Made by a program: the position numbers and the translations under genes
Notes under the pieces: model-generated
Databases searched by the model: none
Told to the model about the DNA's origin: nothing
Seen by the model: only the letters and a program-made list of their open reading frames with translations
Origin: Montifringilla adamsi
Lineage: Eukaryota; Chordata; Aves; Passeriformes; Passeridae
DNA: 64,000 nucleotides
Direction: 5' to 3'
Assembly (NCBI GenBank): GCA_017590115.1
Contig: JAGGNK010000003.1
Coordinates: forward strand, 1,758,301 to 1,822,300
Shown: positions 12,536-23,929 of the stretch, piece by piece
Numbering within the stretch: position 1 is the stretch's first letter
Layout of the letters: every line of letters begins with the position of its first letter

Positions 12536-12975
12536 GTCATTGGCCAGTCATAAGTGGCATTCCTCAAGGCTCAGTATTGGAGACAATACTGCTTAATATC
12601 TTTATCAATTATTTGGTCCAGGGACTAGAGGGCATCCTCAGCCAGTTTACAAATGACACCAAATTGAGCAGGAGTGTTGACCTGTTGGAGAGTTGGAAGT
12701 CTTTACAACGGATCTGGAGAAGCTGGATCAGTGGGCTGAGGCCAGTGGAATGAGGATCAACACTTGTTCTTGCATCACAACAACTCAAATCAATGCCACA
12801 GGTGTGGGGCAGAGTGACTGGAAAGTGACACAGCAGAAAAGTTGCTGGTCAACAACTAGCCGAACATGAGCCAGAGTCTGCCCAAGTAGCCAAGAAGGTC
12901 AATGGTATCTTTGCCTTTATCCGAAATTGCGTGGCCAACAGGACCAGGGAAATGACTGTATGGATATTCCCACTT
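12536..12975 (+). mobile_element. CR1 LINE fragment, reverse transcriptase part
   Basis: Sense-strand CR1 ORF2. The frame at 12391-12753 shows the conserved GIPQGSVL block, followed by FTNDTKLSRS where CR1 elements have F-A-D-D. The first catalytic aspartate is therefore asparagine and the enzyme is dead. Downstream the frame is lost, but the nucleotide similarity continues through the region of the thumb (gtggccaacaggaccagg). Both ends are truncated. The copy-2 dispersed repeat starts just after it. Confidence 0.85.
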
Positions 12976-12990
12976 AAGTGTAAGTGATGG

Positions 12991-13105
12991 GTTTTATTCT
13001 CACTTAGCTTATTTACTTGCAAAGTTTATCCTCTTCAGAGTAGGTATTTCCCAGAAGGGGAGCATTTTCACAAGAAGTATTTCAATCAGTTTCACCACAC
13101 AGGCA
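12991..13105 (+). repeat. Diverged dispersed repeat, copy 2
   Basis: This is the partner of 10051-10162, 2.94 kb away in the same orientation. It begins shortly after the end of the CR1 fragment. A shared short motif at both sites is cacaa followed by aagtattt or aggtattt. Confidence 0.6.
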
Positions 13106-14753
13106 CTTTATGTGACTATACAAAAAGTTAATTATGTATGATAGATTTTGATAAAATAGGAGAGAATATTCTGAACTCCAGTTTCCATCTGCACTAACAC
13201 ATTATTTGTATGGCTTGGAATATGTGTGCCTCATTTGTCAAAATACCAAATCTGCTGTCATGGAAGATCCCTGTAGACTCCCTTTAAACCTGAAGTCCAC
13301 CAGTAATCTTTAAAGGTGAAATACAAAGCAAAGATAAATGGTTTTCACACTTCATCTCTTCCTTTATGATCTGAAATTACTACACTGGCAGCAGAGGAAA
13401 ATGCCTGCTTTATTTTTTAAATAATGTTTTTAGCATTTTCTAAGCTACAGTGCCTCACAGCCCTTTTGTGTTGCAGTGTTGTAACAGGATCTTTGGAGAT
13501 TTGTAAGATGCGATTGTCCACATTTTAATTTTAAATGGTCTGATGCTTTATATGAAAAGAAAAAAGAGCAATTAAGAGGAGAAAAAACTGCATTTCAGAT
13601 AAGACCCGAAATCAGCACTAGCAGTAGGGTTACCCATGATGCTGCTGAAACCTTCAAGGGAAAAAAACATGCCTTCATCCTACAGAAGTGGTCTATGTCC
13701 ATAATAGCATCTGTGTGAAGATATGCTGAGAACACAACTCTGCTCAGATTGCACCCTTAGTAAGATCCTGCCAGAGTCCTTCATCAGGCAGAAAAAGTAA
13801 TTCCATTTGGCTTCTAAAGAAAGAAACTTACAGAAAAATTATGTATTATTTCTGTAGAGCTAAAGAGATAGTAATCAGACCTTCCATATCGAAAATGTTG
13901 ATAGTTTTAATCAGTGTGTAAGAAAAATATTTAATAATATTAAAGATTTTTTTTTTCAGAGAAATATATAATAGTCATAAAATTTTTAATATCAAACCAG
14001 GATTACTTTGCATATGAAATTTTACTATATTTATAAAAAAATAAATTATTTATTATTTTCTCAATTCACTTGTAAGATAATCCTGTGAGCACTGCCTGCA
14101 AATAATTATTTTAAAGAAAAAAATTCTTCTCAAAGCTTCTAAAATTTCTCTATGTGTTTTTTAAACCATAAAATACACTGGCTGTTAAGTAAGGATTTGT
14201 GAAGCCATTAATGCTGATGCATTTTTGATTTGGAATAATGGCCGAGCATACTCATCCTGGAGAAACTCAAAAAGGACTGTAGCTATATGGTCTATACCTT
14301 TCCCTTTTCGTGCATTTTGGGTAATTTAATAAACAAGCACCGAAGGAGGGAAAAGGTCCTTGAGTGACACAAACTGGGGGCAGGCTGACTCCAACTCCAA
14401 AGTGGTGGATGGAAACCAGAAAGATTTGCTTAGCCTATGTCTAAAATTGCATTATTATCAGAGTGAGTATTATATTTGTGAAACAATTCTCAGTTTGTCA
14501 TTCAGGTTTATGCCTCTGCAGTACTGAGATATGACCTCCCTGTTTTGTGACACTGACATTTCCCTGTACTGTTCCTCACCTAATGCATGTGTGAACAATT
14601 GCTTCCTGGATAGCATGACCAGACAATAACAAGGGAACACTCTTTAGGTTAGAAGTCCTACTCAAGATATATATTTCTGAGCTTTCTAGTACTGTGAGTT
14701 ATGATATTAAGTTAATCTTGTTGAATCCAGAAGAAAGGTGCTACCAAAATCTG
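13106..14753. other. Possible 3' untranslated region of the minus-strand gene
   Basis: If 14754-14874 is the last coding exon, the transcript would run leftward through this AT-rich stretch. The first AATAAA on the minus strand that I noticed is at 14049-14054, which would give a 3' untranslated region of about 700 bases. Nothing else is recognisable here. Confidence 0.35.
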
Positions 14754-14874
14754 TCAAGGTAATTGTTCTTCTTTATCCTCTGAGAAAGTCCTTTGTGTCA
14801 AATAAACATTTTTTAAGTGTTCCACCATAATGTCCTCCTCATCTTCAAGATCTGCATCTTCTTTCATCTCCCAC
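14754..14874 (-). CDS. Candidate terminal coding exon, unidentified gene
   Basis: On the minus strand a strong acceptor (ttttttctttcag) is followed by one base and 39 open codons, then TGA. The other two frames stop early. The peptide begins WEMKEDADLEDEEDIMVEHL, is highly acidic, and ends with SEDKEEQLP. The first base completes a codon left as AA by the candidate exon at 38718-38772, giving Lys, so the phases agree. It is probably the C-terminal tail of a cytosolic protein or cytosolic domain. I do not recognise the family. The intron to the previous candidate exon would be 23.8 kb. What is seen is the open frame and the splice acceptor; the gene itself is inferred. Confidence 0.6.
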
Positions 14875-16875
14875 CTGAAAGAAAAAACATTTTATTAATT
14901 CTTAATGTTTTTTAAACTAGTCTTTAGAACAAGTAAAAAAATACAGAACTTGTTTTTATTAATTCATTGCCCTCCCCAGCCAAGGTTACACTGGTTGAGA
15001 TTACTGAATCACACAAAATACAACCCCCAAAAACCCTGCCACACAGAACTTGGCATGTGCATGAGGCAATTGACACAAATTGTCAAAGCTACTACAAAAT
15101 CTTACTTATATTTACTGCAACAGTCCTTTTTTTCCATTTTATGTGTCACACACACATTAGTAGAGGTGGAAACCTTGTAAAACTTGCAGAGAAAAAGTGG
15201 AAGAGCTAACACACATTTTGGAAGTTAAGCAGATGCTCTCAATGCTCTCTTAAGTTTGCAGTGAAATATCACCACCTGAAGCCCAACCCAAATATTTAAT
15301 GTGAGTTTAATTCTCTGGCATTGACAGTACTATTTTACAAAATGCTACAAATCTGACTGACTCTTTTGCTTATTTAACCATCAAGTATAATGATGTAACC
15401 AAAACCAGATGACATCAGATTTTTCCTTACCCATGTGAATACTCATTTCTAGTTTAGGATTAAGAGCTAATGCCACTAAAACTGCAAAAGTGAAGGACTG
15501 TGAAGATGATTTTTTTTTCTTAGTAGTAGCAGTAAAATGTAAAACCATAAAAGTCATGCAGTATTCTGTTAAAGAAAATCAGGACAATAAATGCAGCAAG
15601 AGTGCTGATATGTAGTCAGGTAAACTTTGTATCACTCCAATTATGCCTACACAATGGTGACTTCTTTTACAAATTCTGTGGATATTTAAGAGTTTGATAT
15701 CCATTTAATATTAATCTCATTCTGTTCTAAGTAGATAATAAAGTGTAAGCTCCCTGTTCAGACCACCTGAAGACAAAAGGTAAAACACCAATACTAAAAC
15801 TAGAAATCACATTTTCAAGTATTAAAACTAACAGGTTATAAATGAGCCATAGAATGAAGCAGAAAAGTGGGAGATGTAAAAAATCAGCTGAACAAGAACT
15901 GCTTTTAGGAAACTGTCAGGAGCAATACTTTAGTCCTGTTCCCACAGTTCTTAGGTCCTCATTCATACTGCAAAAATCAGAAGCCATATACAAGACTAGA
16001 TTGATGAATAAATAAAATATAATACAGAATGGTAGAACTACTATATTTCATTCCTTATATTTGGAAGAAGAGAACAGCTAATTTTGGCAATAGAGCATGA
16101 TGTATACTTTGTATCTATTTTAAAGCTTACTAAAACCAGAAGGAGCATGTGCTTTATAGTAAAATCTCATTGTTAAAAAACAATTAGGAAAAAATATGTT
16201 CAATTAACATATATAAATTAGCACATATACATCACACCTTTACCTTGAAAACTGAATCTGACAACCCGTATTACTGCCTGAAGGAGTCTCAGATCAAGGA
16301 AAGCATACTATGAATAAAATTATAAGCACTGAATGCCTATGATCAAGGTTTTGCAATAATTAGCTTCCTATTACTCCACTCATATGTGACTGCTGTCATA
16401 CTTAACCTTATGTGTATATTAGCATTAGGTACAATTAATTGCTCTGTCTGCTTCATTCTCTGGTTTATGATATAAAATCTGGCTGTATGACCCTTCAGTG
16501 CAGTCACTTATTCAAGCATCCCCAGTAAATGGTGTTTAACAGGGTGACTGGTTTTCCCTTTTCCTTTTGGTAAGGTATATCTTCTCTTCAAACCTAGGAA
16601 GAAGTTGTGCATGCCTTAATTTGAATTTATGGTCTTCAGCATTATTCAGAAAAATTACTACACGAGCTGAACTAATTAATTTTAATTAATTTGATTTGTT
16701 GCACATTTTTACTAGAGGAGCTGTTTGCTTAGAAGGACTGTCATAGTTACAGAGACAGGAGGTAGAGTGTAGCATTAGGGGTGACCCAAAATCATGTATT
16801 CCATATCTTCTCTACATCAATCCATCCAAGGTAGTGTACTATCTCTGTAAGACCCAGAGTTGGAAGCAGAACGTC
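14875..16875. other. No further exon assigned; intron of candidate gene
   Basis: AT-rich sequence. A 34-base segment on the minus strand at 16244-16277 has good splice sites but does not fit the favoured reading frame. No repeat family was recognised apart from short TTAATTAA-like runs near 16675. Confidence 0.45.
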
Positions 16876-17608
16876 TGTGTGTTACCCCGGATCATGGAAA
16901 GGGGAGGGGTGATGAGGACAGACACGTGGAGCTCTCTGTTTCATCCTTTCCAGACGCTTGAGAACGTCAGAAAATGGGGTGCTTTGACAGGCTGCTAGCC
17001 ACGGCTTCCCAGGAACTGATGAAAAAAAAAGACAGCGACCATTGCCACGGTTGCTATAGCAACCACCGCTTTTGGAGCCCGGGACTCGCCGCTGCTGCTA
17101 CTCAGGACAGCTGCCTGTCGTCAAGTGTTGGAGCCTCTCCACAAGTTTCCAGCTGCTGAGGGTGTTGGCCCTACATCTGCTGAGAAGTTTCTTCCAGTGT
17201 TTCAACAGCACTGACTCCTTTAGGAGAAAAATATGTTTTCCAGGCTTTATTTTTCACCGCTCCCATAGTTGCCTGGAACAGAAGGCAGTTTTGGAACCAT
17301 GGATGCTTGTTTGCTGTGTTGCCTTTGTGCCCTGTCTTGGCCACGTGGCCCAGAGAGTGGAATCAACACCATATTGTCTGTGTTCCCCGGGACAATTTGG
17401 GGGACCTCCTCTCCATTTGTGGGTGAGGGTTTAAGTGTTTGCCTCTATATTTCTTGGTCATTGCTGTTTTCTTTTAGTAAACTGTTTTTTCTTTTTCACA
17501 TACCTCTTCGCATTTGTCTCTCCTCATTGGTAGAGGGGATAGGTTGAAAACTAAGGGGAGAGAAATTATTGCAGAGTCTCTGCCCTGTAAAATTGCCTTA
17601 AACTAACT
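16876..17608 (+). mobile_element. ERVL-like LTR (5' LTR candidate)
   Basis: The segment starts TGTGTGTTACCCC and runs through GC-rich U3-like sequence to a ctgttttcttttagtaaac region characteristic of avian ERVL LTRs. It is followed at 17613 by TGGCACCAAGC, which looks like a tRNA primer-binding site. The exact ends are approximate and no target duplication was established. It is in the same orientation as the internal pol sequence at 19.7-21.0 kb, so it is probably the left LTR of that provirus. Confidence 0.7.
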
Positions 17609-17968
17609 ATATTTGGCACCAAGCTAAAAGGGGGTCAAGAGAGGAAGTGAAAAAATAACAAATTTGACCAAATAATTTCTACATTGGGTACAGAACTCCC
17701 TGGTTATCACATTGCTTCGTCTGATCATGGTGCTGTGGCACCTAACCTTGTATATGCATCCAAATATGTGGAAGGATCTGCCCGTGATAGTGCTGTTCTT
17801 CAGATCAGGGAGAGGAACCAAGATACAGTTGATACAGTTTGTGTTACCAGTTTATGGAATGATAACATTAAAGGCAATGAAGATCGTTTGGTAAATGTAT
17901 TCATTGTTGTTTGCCTGTCCTGATCTGGGTTGCTGTGCCTGGGGGTTTATTAATAATCACACACAGCC
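17609..17968 (+). mobile_element. Leader/gag-like remnant of ERVL provirus
   Basis: Sequence directly downstream of the LTR and primer-binding-like site. It is open over about 79 codons at 17684-17923, but nothing in it is diagnostic. Position between the LTR and the pol remnant suggests leader and early gag. It is interrupted on the right by another LTR. Confidence 0.45.
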
Positions 17969-18490
17969 TGTGGGGGGAAGAGGAGAAGATGATTTTTCCT
18001 TTTGCCTTTCGCGTCCTGCCCTTCAGGTCTGACACGTCTTGAGAAAGCTGAATTCTCTCGGGATGCTACGGACACCGTGGGAGTTCAACTGGTTGGCATG
18101 GATAGGGAGCTAGCCTTCATCGATAATGAAGGCATCAACTTAAGGCCTTGGGATGCAGGATATTAAGAAATGAAACATCTCGTTGGCTTATGGTGAGAAG
18201 CATGGGATCATGGGAGTTATGTTAACACTGTTATTCCATATTAGGCAATGTTTCTAGTTCTTGTTTCTGATTGGTTAGATATGTTTTCCATACATGGTTA
18301 TGTTTTTAGTTCCCGCTGATGATTGGTTCTCTGCCCTCTTATATATTGTTGAGTTCGCCCCATTGTCTTGTCTTCAAGGATCATCCCATACAGTGTATGG
18401 CTTTTGCTTCCTTTGTTATTTTTTCTCATTATTAAAGTTCTCTATTTTTTGGATATCCTCGTTGTTCTCGTCCCTATTTCATCTGCCACA
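17969..18490 (+). mobile_element. Second LTR inserted in the ERVL provirus
   Basis: It starts TGTGGGG and ends TGCCACA. It holds a TATA-like tatatatt near 18345 and an ATTAAA poly(A) signal near 18433, spaced as in an LTR, with downstream T-rich sequence. It is unrelated to the LTR at 16876. The overall pattern matches a songbird LTR family I have seen. The flanks cagcc and ccaga do not form a clean target duplication, so the ends may be off or eroded. Confidence 0.65.
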
Positions 18491-19690
18491 CCAGATGCAG
18501 ATGCCATCCCAGATGCCATCCCAGCTGGCCCAGTCCTGAGGTCGCGTGCACTGGCACGACAGGACACCATATTCTCCTTGCTGGTTCTGCTCTGTCTCCT
18601 CTGTACAGTCTACAACACATTTGGAGTCAGGATGGAGATCCTAGGGAGGTGTCTTGGAGTGACTTATTGATGATAGCCTATTCCATGGTCCTCTGCTTTA
18701 TGTCCAAAAATGATTGCTTTATTTTTAAAGCCTAGGATTGGTAGTGTGTGTGACTGGGGAGGGGGGAGCTTTGGGCTTTTGGTGGGCATTTTTGAAGCCT
18801 CACTGCCTAGGCGTTCCATGGCACTGAGCAGTTTGGGTTTGTTGGCCCAGGCAAAAAAGCTTTTCCCTCCTCTGGCTTGAAGAAGCTGCAGCAGCAATCT
18901 TTCATCTGCCTTGAGGTGAACTGAACAGCTGGTGGTCCAAGACTGCAGGAGTGGGACTGGCTGGAGCGGGGCTGCCCCTTCCAGCCCCACGCTTTGGGGA
19001 GCTGAGCCAGTGAGAAAAAGCACACCAAGAGGCTCCAGCCCAGCTGTTTGTCTGCTGTGGAGAGGGGGTCGATGCCAGAGAGCCACCAGGTTTTTGCCTT
19101 CTTTTGGAACTCCTCCGTGGTATATCCACTATCCTCAGCATGAAAGCCTGTGCTGTCTTGTACCACATGTCAGGAGTATAGTTTGGAAGTCTCCCTCTGA
19201 ACAAATACAAAACTTTGGTAAGGTAGCAGAATATTTTAAATAAAATTGCTGTGTCAGTTCCAGAGAGGGGCAACTTACTGCTCTCTGCTGGGCCCTAGTT
19301 AATGCTTACTTGTATGCTTCTTGTTGCTATTCAGCAGCAGCTGCAACCAGAAGAGAAGGAGAGCAAATTGGCAGTCACCACAGTCACTCAGGCTGCAGTT
19401 AAACAAGATGGGTAGCCTAAGCCAGTAGCAGTCGCCCCTCTCCTAAGGAGGGGCCAAATAAGACCAAATCCAGTTGCCCAGTAAGATGACCATGGGGAGT
19501 TCTAGGGAGAATGTCCAAGGGGAACATCCCTTCAACACATCATGCAACAATGCTACCTGGAGTAAGCAGATCACTCTGATCACATAGCAAGTTCAGATGG
19601 GAAAAAATCCTAATCATTCTGGGATCTTGGAAATTATCACAAACTGGCCTCAAGGTGAGTGTTTTGGACTATCATCTGAAGAGGAAGAGG
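18491..19690 (+). pseudogene. Degenerate gag-like region of ERVL provirus
   Basis: The continuation of the provirus to the right of the inserted LTR. A Gln/Ala-rich stretch followed by a charged segment is readable near 19330-19410, consistent with the end of gag. Frames are broken by stops. There is no protease or polymerase-palm sequence before the RNase H-like region, although one would be expected between gag and RNase H, so about a kilobase or more appears deleted. Confidence 0.5.
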
Positions 19691-21016
19691 ATTAGGTGGC
19701 ACATGCTGAGGGGGCCCCACCATATAACCAGCCACCAGAAAGTGAGAGGGGACACACTGTCTTCACTGACAGTTCCTGCCTCATCATAGAGACAAGTCAA
19801 AATGGAAAGCTGCCATATTGGAGCCTAAACAGCAAGTCATAGAAACTATCAAAGGACAAGGTGGATCAAGCCAGGATGCAGAGGGGAAAACCCATCTGGC
19901 TTTGGATGTTGCTGATTGAGAGAAGTGGCCAACACTATACCTCTATACTGACTTGTGGATGGTAGCAAACACTCTGTGGGGGTGGTTGGAATGATGGGAA
20001 AAGGCCAATTGGCATTGAAGAAGGAGATTTGTTGAGAATACAAAAATCTGGCTAGACATTGCTGCTAGGGTAGAGAAGCTGACCAGAGAAGTTGGTCATG
20101 CGGATGCCTAGATGCCTACGAGTTGGGCTAATGAGGAGCTTTGCGACAACAAAAAAGCGGATTGGGTGACCAAAATTAAAGGTAGATCTGGATTGGCAAC
20201 ATAAGGGAGAATTATTTTTAGTTTGGTGGGCCCAGGTCATGAGGTGTCTCAAGTCATGAGGGAAGAGATGCAACATACTGATGGGTTTGTGACTGAAGGA
20301 TGGACTTAACAATGGATACCATATCCCAGGTAATCCATGATTATGAAACATGCACTGCATCAAGCAGGCCAAGCAGGTAAAACCCATTAGTACAGGATAC
20401 AATGGGCTAAATATAAATCTGGAGAGGCTAGCAGATGGATTATATCATACTGCCGCAAATCTGCTAAGGCAGGCCCAATGTACTCACAATGGTAGAAGCA
20501 ACCACTGGATGGCTGGAGACCTATCCTGTGCCTCATGCCTCTTCTGTGGCAACATGGCACCCCAGAAAGAATTGAGTAAGATGATGGGACTCAGGTTAAA
20601 AATAATGTCATGGACACCTGGGCTAGAGAACATCATCATCAGTGGGTGTATCACCCATGAGCCCTTGGCAAAGTCAAACAGTGCAATGGATTGTTAGAAA
20701 CTATGCTGAACACAAGGGGTGGTGGAATCTTCAAACATTGGGATCTATATTTATCAAAGACCACCTGGTTCACTAACACTAATGGCCCCACTAACCAAGG
20801 TAGCCCTGCCCAGTCAGAATCCCTGCATATACCAGATGAAGATGAAGTCCCCATGGTGCCTATGATGCATGTTGAGATTAGTCCCATCTCAAGCAAAGGC
20901 AAATCCATCCATGGGATTGTTTTTGCTCAAGGACCTGATTACTCTTGGTGGCTAATACAGAGGCCACCAAGAGTGTGTACCTCAAGGGAACCTGATTTTG
21001 GTGAGAACCATCTATA
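19691..21016 (+). pseudogene. ERVL-type pol remnant: RNase H and integrase
   Basis: Read in successive frames, this stretch follows the order of an ERVL polymerase. An RNase H-like part spans about 19740-20200. A zinc-binding region with HH and CC pairs spans about 20220-20390, with a one-base frame change between the two cysteines' surroundings. An integrase core spans about 20400-20700, and a C-terminal part ends at 21016. Stop codons and frame changes occur throughout. At the place where the third catalytic acidic residue of the integrase (Glu) is expected, near 20670-20690, I read Lys. No reverse-transcriptase palm is present upstream. The copy is old and inactive. Family assignment rests on recognising the overall pattern, not on a search. 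Confidence 0.75.
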
Positions 21017-21391
21017 ATGTTGAATTATATATGTAATATTGGTTGTTGAATGACACTGCCACCATTAAAATATCCTCAGCAATAAATACAGACTGTTCAA
21101 GTTGCACCAGTAATGCAATAAAATAAACTCAACAAACATCTTGGGTGTTCACCCAAGTCAGTGATCACTTAAATAATACTTGTATCAATATAGTTATTTG
21201 TACATGTATATGGCTACAGTGAAAGGTATGAACATCTGGATGTCATGTGCATGGTATAGAATAATAATATCCTGGGTACAGAGTTGAAGTTTATTATAAA
21301 TACCATTCACATCAGCCCTAGGCCTGGTTTCAACAGAGATAAAGCCATGGCTGGAACAGGAAGGGGTCCATTTTGGTCTGGCTCACGAAAG

Positions 21392-22250
21392 TGAAGCGAT
21401 CAGCAGAGCCTGGCACTGTATGACCTATGGGTCTCTTCCCATCTTCAATCCCTCCAGGACACTTCTGCATGACAACAGGGCTGAGAAGAGGGAGAGGGAT
21501 CACTCTTAAATTCATGGTTCTAAAGTGATAGCTCCCAAAGTTACAGACCCAAAACTGCAGCCAGGAATGTCTAAGCCAGGAGTCTGCAGTTTTTGGTGCC
21601 CAAGTGGGATGATTTCCCTCTCCCCCAATGGGGCAGCAACCTGATGTGGTGGCACTGACACCAACCTGTGGGAAATGTAAGAGAGCTTCCAAGGCCTCAA
21701 ACATACAAGCTCCAAGATAGAGATGGATAGTGTTTGACCTAAGACCTTGGAGAAGGCTTGAAGATTCAGAATGGAATAGTGAACAGACACAAAATAAGAA
21801 TAAAAATTCATAGTTTAAGCAGAAATATGTTTTAAGCAAGTAGAAATATGCCTCATATAAGTGAATAAATATGTTAAGCAAGATAATAGAACATTTTAAA
21901 GTCTAGCAATAAAACTTGTTATAGAGTTAGTAAAAAGTAGAAGATACAGCAATAAGTTTCTGTAGAGTTACATGATTGGATAAAAAGAGAGGCATTGCAG
22001 CAAAATCATGTAAAATGTAGCAATTAGCAATTGGTTTTTGAAGATGCTAGTGAGCTTTGTGGAAGTAGTTGATTGGATACGAAATTTATAAAAGACATTG
22101 TAACTAAAGTTATAACAGCTTCTGATGTACGGCTTCTGATGTGATGGCGTTGGATGTAACAACCTTACAGTCTCGCCCTTCCACGAGACTGATTTCACAA
22201 TAAACCAACTTTTAACCACCTCATCAGTCAACCCCGTCTACTCTGTATCA
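21392..22250 (+). mobile_element. ERV LTR, possible insertion into the provirus
   Basis: The right end is the better supported one: a TATA-like ttataaaag at about 22088, an AATAAA poly(A) signal near 22200, then a U5-like stretch ending TGTATCA at 22250. The left end is placed at 21392 because the flanking cgaaag and cgaaaa would form a near-perfect 6-bp target duplication, as ERVK-type elements make. An 859-bp length is long but possible. The 7-bp stem agtctcg/cgagact lies in the R region. Sequence at 21290-21391 to the left is unassigned. Confidence 0.5.
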
Positions 22251-22835
22251 CGAAAACCAGCCGAGTCTGGCTGAGCTGAAAGGAAGTCCAGCAGGCGGCA
22301 GGAGGAGGTGGCAAGCGGTAGGAGTGACATCCCAGAGACGCTCTCTGCTGTCACAAAGAGGGAACAGGAAAACGGGCACTGCAGGCCTGGACCTGCCCCA
22401 GATAACCCCAGCACATCCCATCTCCCATCAGAATACCCCACCATCATCTCCCATCATCTCCCACCATAACCCCCTGCATTCCTGGGGTTTTTTTCTTCCA
22501 GAGGGGAAGGTTGAGCCAGGAGAGCCTCTCTACCATCTTGTGTTTGTCCTGTGGGGCACATGAGCTGCCTGGGTGGCAGCTATCTTGTTTTCTTTGTTTT
22601 CAGATGAACCAGTTGATTCAGCACCTGTGTATCCAGGGATTTTTGTTGTTTTCTATGTTGTTGCTGTTTCCTTTTAGTAAAATATTTCTCTTGTTTGTTT
22701 TGTTGGTTTTTTTTTTTTTTTAACTTCTATCTTTTTTGCATTTTTCTGTCTGTCCTTATCAGTAGACAGGGAGAAGGGAGGTAAATTTCAGTCTTTGCAC
22801 CATAACATTGTCTTAGCCTAAGACAAGGACAACAA
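22251..22835 (+). mobile_element. ERVL-like LTR, 3' part
   Basis: The segment at 22560-22830 shares with the LTR at 16876-17608 the motif around tttccttttagtaaaa, a T-rich stretch, and the closing part with cttagcctaagaca. It is much diverged from that LTR, so it may be the right LTR of the same provirus or a related element. Its 5' part is not clearly resolved and may have been lost to the insertion on its left. Confidence 0.5.
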
Positions 22836-23603
22836 CCGAAAATGCTAAATGAAGTACATTCAAAGCAGTTATTGCTGGAGGTATCACACAGAAATCTAGC
22901 AGTCTTGGCTAATGGAAGTTTAACAATTAACCAGCAGATTCTTTTTAAAGATAATTATTTCATACTTGTCAGCATATTTCATTGAATCTTAAAATCTTCA
23001 CTATCAAGCAGTTTGGACATTCTTTAGTGTTCACTTTACAAGAGATTTATAAATATATTTTCATTTTATCCAAAAGTAATATATTTTGAAGGCATTTATG
23101 CAGATCCAGTGATGTGTATTCACTTAACAGCATCCATTAATTAAAGATCTATGAAATGAGCTTGACCAACATCTGGTCCCTTATTAACTGAGAAATTTTT
23201 CTAGTTTTATGCTTTAAGTCTGGAAACAATATAGTTTTTTAAAAGACTACTGGACTGTAAGGAAGAAGGCTGTAACACATGTTTAACACATGTTCTAAAT
23301 GCGATGAGAAACTAGCTGTTTGTGTTTAAGTGGAAAAAGTCAACATTTACTAGTAAAAATTTTGTCCAAAATAGATGTTTTTATTAGCATATCAAAACTA
23401 TGTGACAATTGTTCTGGCAATAGTAATTGATACAAATCCAACCAGCCAGTTAAAGTAATGTGAATATGAATAAAATTATCATCAGGAATTACTTCCAAAA
23501 TGCAAGGTTCATCAATTGAACAGCCAACTTGCACACTTCTGTTGTTTCAAATCATTAGTAACACAGCTCTTAGAAAAAAAAATAAAAATTCAAACTCAGA
23601 GGT
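22836..23603. other. No gene seen
   Basis: AT-rich sequence between the ERV cluster and the next LTR. Nothing recognisable. Confidence 0.5.
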
Positions 23604-23929
23604 TGTGGGTACAGGTTGTAGAAAAAGGATATAAGATGAAACACACAGGACAAAAGGAGCAGGAAGTGTTAGCACATGACCTGTGCAGAGTTCAGCAAAG
23701 AGTAATTCAGGTAAAGGAAAGGTAGGGATATCCGTATATGTGAACTCTGATGTTATTGGTTAAGCAAGAACAGTATGTTACCACATAAGACAATGTTTAA
23801 GGTCATTGGATGACTGTAGTTCTTAAGAGGTCCTATATAAATGCCATGTTGGGCCCAATAAATCGGCTTGTGATCATCAGTCAGACTCCCAAGTCATCCC
23901 CACCTCTTGCATCCCGACACGAGGTGGCA
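23604..23929 (+). mobile_element. Solo LTR, ERVK-like
   Basis: A 326-bp element starting TGTGGG and ending CCGACA. It carries a TATA-like cctatataaat near 23832 and an AATAAA followed by tcgg near 23860. The flanks are agaggt on the left and cgaggt on the right, a 6-bp target duplication with one mismatch, the size made by ERVK-type integrases. No internal sequence adjoins, so it is a solo LTR formed by recombination. Confidence 0.8.

Noticed and set aside
16244..16277. 34-base minus-strand segment with good acceptor and GTAAAG donor
   Set aside because: It joins 38718-38772 and 14754-14874 only in a frame that cannot be joined to 56733-56861. Kept as an alternative, not called.
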